Of a DNA stretch of 7,697 bases, positions 5,791 to 7,697 are shown in pieces (position 1 is the first letter of the stretch; each line of letters starts with the position of its first letter). The notes under the pieces are model-generated. The model was not told the DNA's origin and did not search any database. It saw nothing but the letters and a program-made list of their open reading frames with translations. The stretch is from an uncultured Lachnospiraceae bacterium (GTDB taxonomy: Bacteria > Bacillota > Clostridia > Lachnospirales > Lachnospiraceae): assembly GCA_900548905.1 (NCBI GenBank), contig URMK01000119.1, positions 1 to 7,697 of the forward strand, written 5' to 3'. The translations under genes were made by a program, and so were the position numbers.

Positions 5791-7561
5791 GTCCGCCGCT
5801 CCTTTTCAGATTGATGCATAAGGCAATACTGGTGCCGATAGGGGTATCATCCAGCTGGATGCAGGTACCCCTGCCATAAAAAATCTTCAGCCGTTCCGAC
5901 ACATTTTTCAGCCCGAAGCTTTCCGTATCCGTTTCCTTCTGCTCTCCCGATAAAATCCGTCCGAAGGTTTCCCGGCTCATGCCGATTCCGTCGTCGACCA
6001 CATAAATATAAGCCCAGTCATCCACAAGCTCTCCGGTAACCAGGATATGTCCCCTGCCGTTTTTTGGTTTAATGCCATGGTAAATGGCATTCTCTATCAG
6101 CGGCTGCAGCGTCAGCTTGGGAATCTTAAAAGCGCGCAGCTCCTCCGGCATTTCTATGGAATAGCTGAGGCTGTCGTTATAGCGTACCGACTGGATTTCC
6201 AGATATTTCTGCAGTGCCTCCAGTTCCTGATCCATCCAGACCCAGTCCAGCCCCTTGTTCAGCACCAGCCTGTAATAATCCGCGAGCAGTTTAATCATGC
6301 GGCTGGCATCCCCAAAACATTCCATGCTGTTTAAGCAGAAAATGGTATCCAGGGTGTTATACAGGAAATGGGGTTTGATCTGGGCCTGGAGCAAAGCCAG
6401 CTCCAGCCGTCTTTTTTCTTTTTTTTCATTGGTTACCTTTTCGAACAGCTCCCGGTTCATACAGACCATCTGGTTAAAGCTGGATATCAGAATGCCTTCT
6501 TCATTTTCCGCATCCGTTTCCGGCAGATTCTCCGGAAGGGAATCGGTGAATTTACGCATATGCCCGGACAGCTGGGAAATGGGGCGGGCAATGCGGCGGG
6601 CGATAGCAATGCTCAGTACATTAAACACACACAGAAGAAGCAGGCTCACCCCGATAATGACCAGGGTCATGTTATTTACCGCTGACAAAGATGCTTTGAC
6701 GTCCAAAACCGTAGTCAGCCTCCAGGTATCGTTCACCTGGTAGCTGCCTATCCGGTATCCCGGCGCTGCCTTTTTATCTTCCACCCGGCTGGATATTTCC
6801 TCCGAACAGGCGGACTGGGCACTGTAATCAGACGCGGCGCGCAGCACCCTCATGGCCTCCCTGTCGTCGCTGGAAAGGAGCATACCGTTTTTATCCGTCA
6901 GATAAATATCCACTTCCGGGGCGCCGTCCTTATACTGATAGGTTTCATACAGCCTCTGTTCGTCCAGCTCCAGGATGATGTAGCCCACATCCGCATTGCT
7001 CTCCACATCTCTTAATACCTTTACATAATGCAGGTTAAAACCGGAAAATGCGGATTCTATCCTGAGGGAATAATACCACTGGCCGGTGGTGGTGATCCCC
7101 ATATCCCCAAACTGCCGTACCAGCTCCAGGTTTCCGTCCGAGCTTCGGTAGGAGCGGTTCCGCTCCTTTTCATACATATCCCCGTTATTATAAAGGACAG
7201 CAATATGGCTCACGTCCGGGTAAAGAAGAAAGCTGTTTTCAATAATATTCAGGATTTTCTTTTTCGTGGACGTATTATACAGGTTGGGGTAAAAAAGGGA
7301 TGAACCGTTCAGTTCCAGGGTATTATTCAGATTTACAATAATACTGTTGCAGCAGCTGGCGGTATTGGATGCCAGCCCTGCCATCTGCTGCACAATAAGA
7401 TTATCCTCATAATTCCTACCCTGTATGAGTTTTTCATACATCTGGCTGCTGTAAATCCCCCGCAGGACAAAAATGATGCAGATGACCAGCACCGTAAAAA
7501 ACAAAATAAAGGAATAGCTGATCCGCTGCTGGATCGACAGGTTTTTCAGTCTCTTTTTCAT
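5780..7561 (-). CDS. YesM-type sensor histidine kinase (Cache-like sensor, HAMP, His_kinase, HATPase)
   Basis: This is a membrane sensor of 593 residues from ATG 7561. TM1 spans about 15-33, an extracytoplasmic domain about 35-297, and TM2 about 298-320. A HAMP linker follows to about 375, then the LytS/YesM-type kinase core. The phospho-acceptor is His398 in LQAQIKPHFLYN. The ATP-binding domain shows the N-box LIENAIYHG (Glu490, Asn491), the G1 box DDGIG (523-527) and the G2 region FGLKN (Gly550). The outside domain has dCache-like phrases such as VGYIILELDEQRLY and VDIYLTDKNGMLLSS, so it probably binds a small extracellular ligand. A longer reading starts at ATG 7576, adding MVGAY. I prefer 7561 because GGTGGGGG (7574-7567) lies 5 bases before it and because the predicted transcription start near 7581 leaves no ribosome site for 7576. 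The gene is first in the operon. Confidence 0.96.
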   Translation of the reverse strand: MKKRLKNLSIQQRISYSFILFFTVLVICIIFVLRGIYSSQMYEKLIQGRNYEDNLIVQQMAGLASNTASCCNSIIVNLNNTLELNGSSLFYPNLYNTSTKKKILNIIENSFLLYPDVSHIAVLYNNGDMYEKERNRSYRSSDGNLELVRQFGDMGITTTGQWYYSLRIESAFSGFNLHYVKVLRDVESNADVGYIILELDEQRLYETYQYKDGAPEVDIYLTDKNGMLLSSDDREAMRVLRAASDYSAQSACSEEISSRVEDKKAAPGYRIGSYQVNDTWRLTTVLDVKASLSAVNNMTLVIIGVSLLLLCVFNVLSIAIARRIARPISQLSGHMRKFTDSLPENLPETDAENEEGILISSFNQMVCMNRELFEKVTNEKKEKRRLELALLQAQIKPHFLYNTLDTIFCLNSMECFGDASRMIKLLADYYRLVLNKGLDWVWMDQELEALQKYLEIQSVRYNDSLSYSIEMPEELRAFKIPKLTLQPLIENAIYHGIKPKNGRGHILVTGELVDDWAYIYVVDDGIGMSRETFGRILSGEQKETDTESFGLKNVSERLKIFYGRGTCIQLDDTPIGTSIALCINLKRSGGHEV

Positions 7562-7566
7562 GTATG

Positions 7567-7574
7567 CCCCCACC
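7567..7574 (-). promoter_or_regulatory. Ribosome binding site that sets the kinase start at 7561
   Basis: GGTGGGGG on the minus strand lies 5 bases before the ATG at 7561. It falls inside the codons that would be translated if the upstream ATG at 7576 were used. Together with the promoter position, it argues for the shorter protein beginning MKKRLKNLS, which also matches the usual short, basic N-terminus before TM1 in YesM kinases. Confidence 0.6.
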
Positions 7575-7587
7575 ATTGTTTCTTCTT

Positions 7588-7616
7588 ATTATAGAGTAAC
7601 CCGGCGGCGGTTACAA
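7588..7616 (-). promoter_or_regulatory. Sigma-A type promoter of the kinase-regulator operon
   Basis: On the minus strand the -35 element TTGTAA (7616-7611, 4 of 6 consensus) and a perfect -10 TATAAT (7593-7588) are separated by exactly 17 bases. Transcription is expected to begin near 7581, giving a leader of about 20 bases that contains the ribosome site for ATG 7561. Spacing, -10 match and position in front of a gene agree well. The -35 overlaps an inverted repeat. Confidence 0.75.
7596..7614. promoter_or_regulatory. Inverted repeat inside the kinase promoter, putative operator
   Basis: A perfect 6-bp inverted repeat, GTAACC-N7-GGTTAC, fills the promoter spacer and overlaps the -35. It lies upstream of the expected start point, so it would act as DNA rather than as an RNA hairpin. 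A dimeric repressor bound here would block RNA polymerase. AraC-type regulators usually bind direct repeats, so the operon's own regulator is not the obvious candidate. Confidence 0.45.
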
Positions 7617-7697
7617 TCTGTACGTCAATTCTGGGTGCAGATAAAAAAGTTTGGCGTCCCCCGCCCCTGCTTCCCTGTGCGGCCTGCTGCCCTGCAA
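7617..7697. other. Region upstream of the kinase promoter, no gene recognised
   Basis: These last 81 bases hold no recognisable gene. The minus strand carries TTGACG (7628-7623), but nothing like a -10 follows at the right distance. It also has a run of six T (7648-7643) preceded by a weak 4-bp stem, GGCG-GGGGA-CGCC. That could be the poor remains of a terminator for a gene lying to the right, but the stem is too short to call. Confidence 0.3.

Noticed and set aside
6047..6743. Overlapping plus-strand open frames opposite the kinase core
   Set aside because: The minus strand here encodes clear kinase motifs (His398, N-box, G boxes); the plus-strand products are low-complexity and look like reverse translations of them.
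7643..7666. Terminator of an upstream minus-strand gene
   Set aside because: The stem (GGCG/CGCC) is only 4 bp and is separated from the T-run; no upstream gene end can be identified.
1..7697. CRISPR arrays, tRNA or rRNA genes, insertion sequences, phage genes, riboswitches
   Set aside because: Reading both strands, I saw no regularly spaced repeats, cloverleaf-like segments, transposase motifs or conserved riboswitch cores; genes fill nearly all of the window.

Overview
The window reads as ordinary chromosomal sequence from a Gram-positive, anaerobic Firmicute, most likely a Clostridia/Lachnospiraceae-type gut bacterium. This is an inference from strong AGGAG-like ribosome binding sites, GTG and ATG starts, near-even base composition, a YesM/YesN-type two-component pair, and a URO-D/corrinoid-methyltransferase-like protein of a kind frequent in that group. 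Five confident genes fill almost the whole window, in two convergent blocks.

Left block (plus strand, 93-2980): a two-gene ABC transporter operon. An ATPase of the MacB/LolD/BceA type is followed, with a few bases of overlap or a 5-base gap depending on the start chosen, by a 733-residue FtsX-domain permease. The permease appears to be two tandem TM1-ectodomain-TM2-3-4 units, so one chain may supply a complete pseudo-dimeric membrane part. The first 92 bases hold no resolvable gene or convincing promoter, so the operon may begin to the left of the window.

Between the blocks (2981-3037) lies a perfect 15-bp inverted repeat that probably terminates transcription for both converging operons.

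Right block (minus strand, 7616 down to 3038): a TATAAT promoter with a 17-bp spacer drives a YesM-type sensor kinase with an extracytoplasmic Cache-like domain. The kinase overlaps by 11 bases a YesN-type response regulator (receiver, about 300-residue linker, AraC-type DNA-binding domain). After a 98-base A-rich gap comes a uroporphyrinogen-decarboxylase-like protein. The expected logic is that an extracellular ligand is sensed by the kinase, phosphoryl passes to the regulator, and the regulator activates target genes. The enzyme-like third gene lies in the same direction with no terminator before it, and may be co-expressed with the pair or be its target.

The points most worth a second look are an inverted repeat (GTAACC-N7-GGTTAC) lying inside the kinase promoter, a possible 17-codon leader peptide that overlaps the start of the URO-D-like gene out of frame, and the pairing of a YesMN system with that gene. 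I found no CRISPR array, tRNA, rRNA, insertion sequence or phage gene, and no evidence of a wholly new system.
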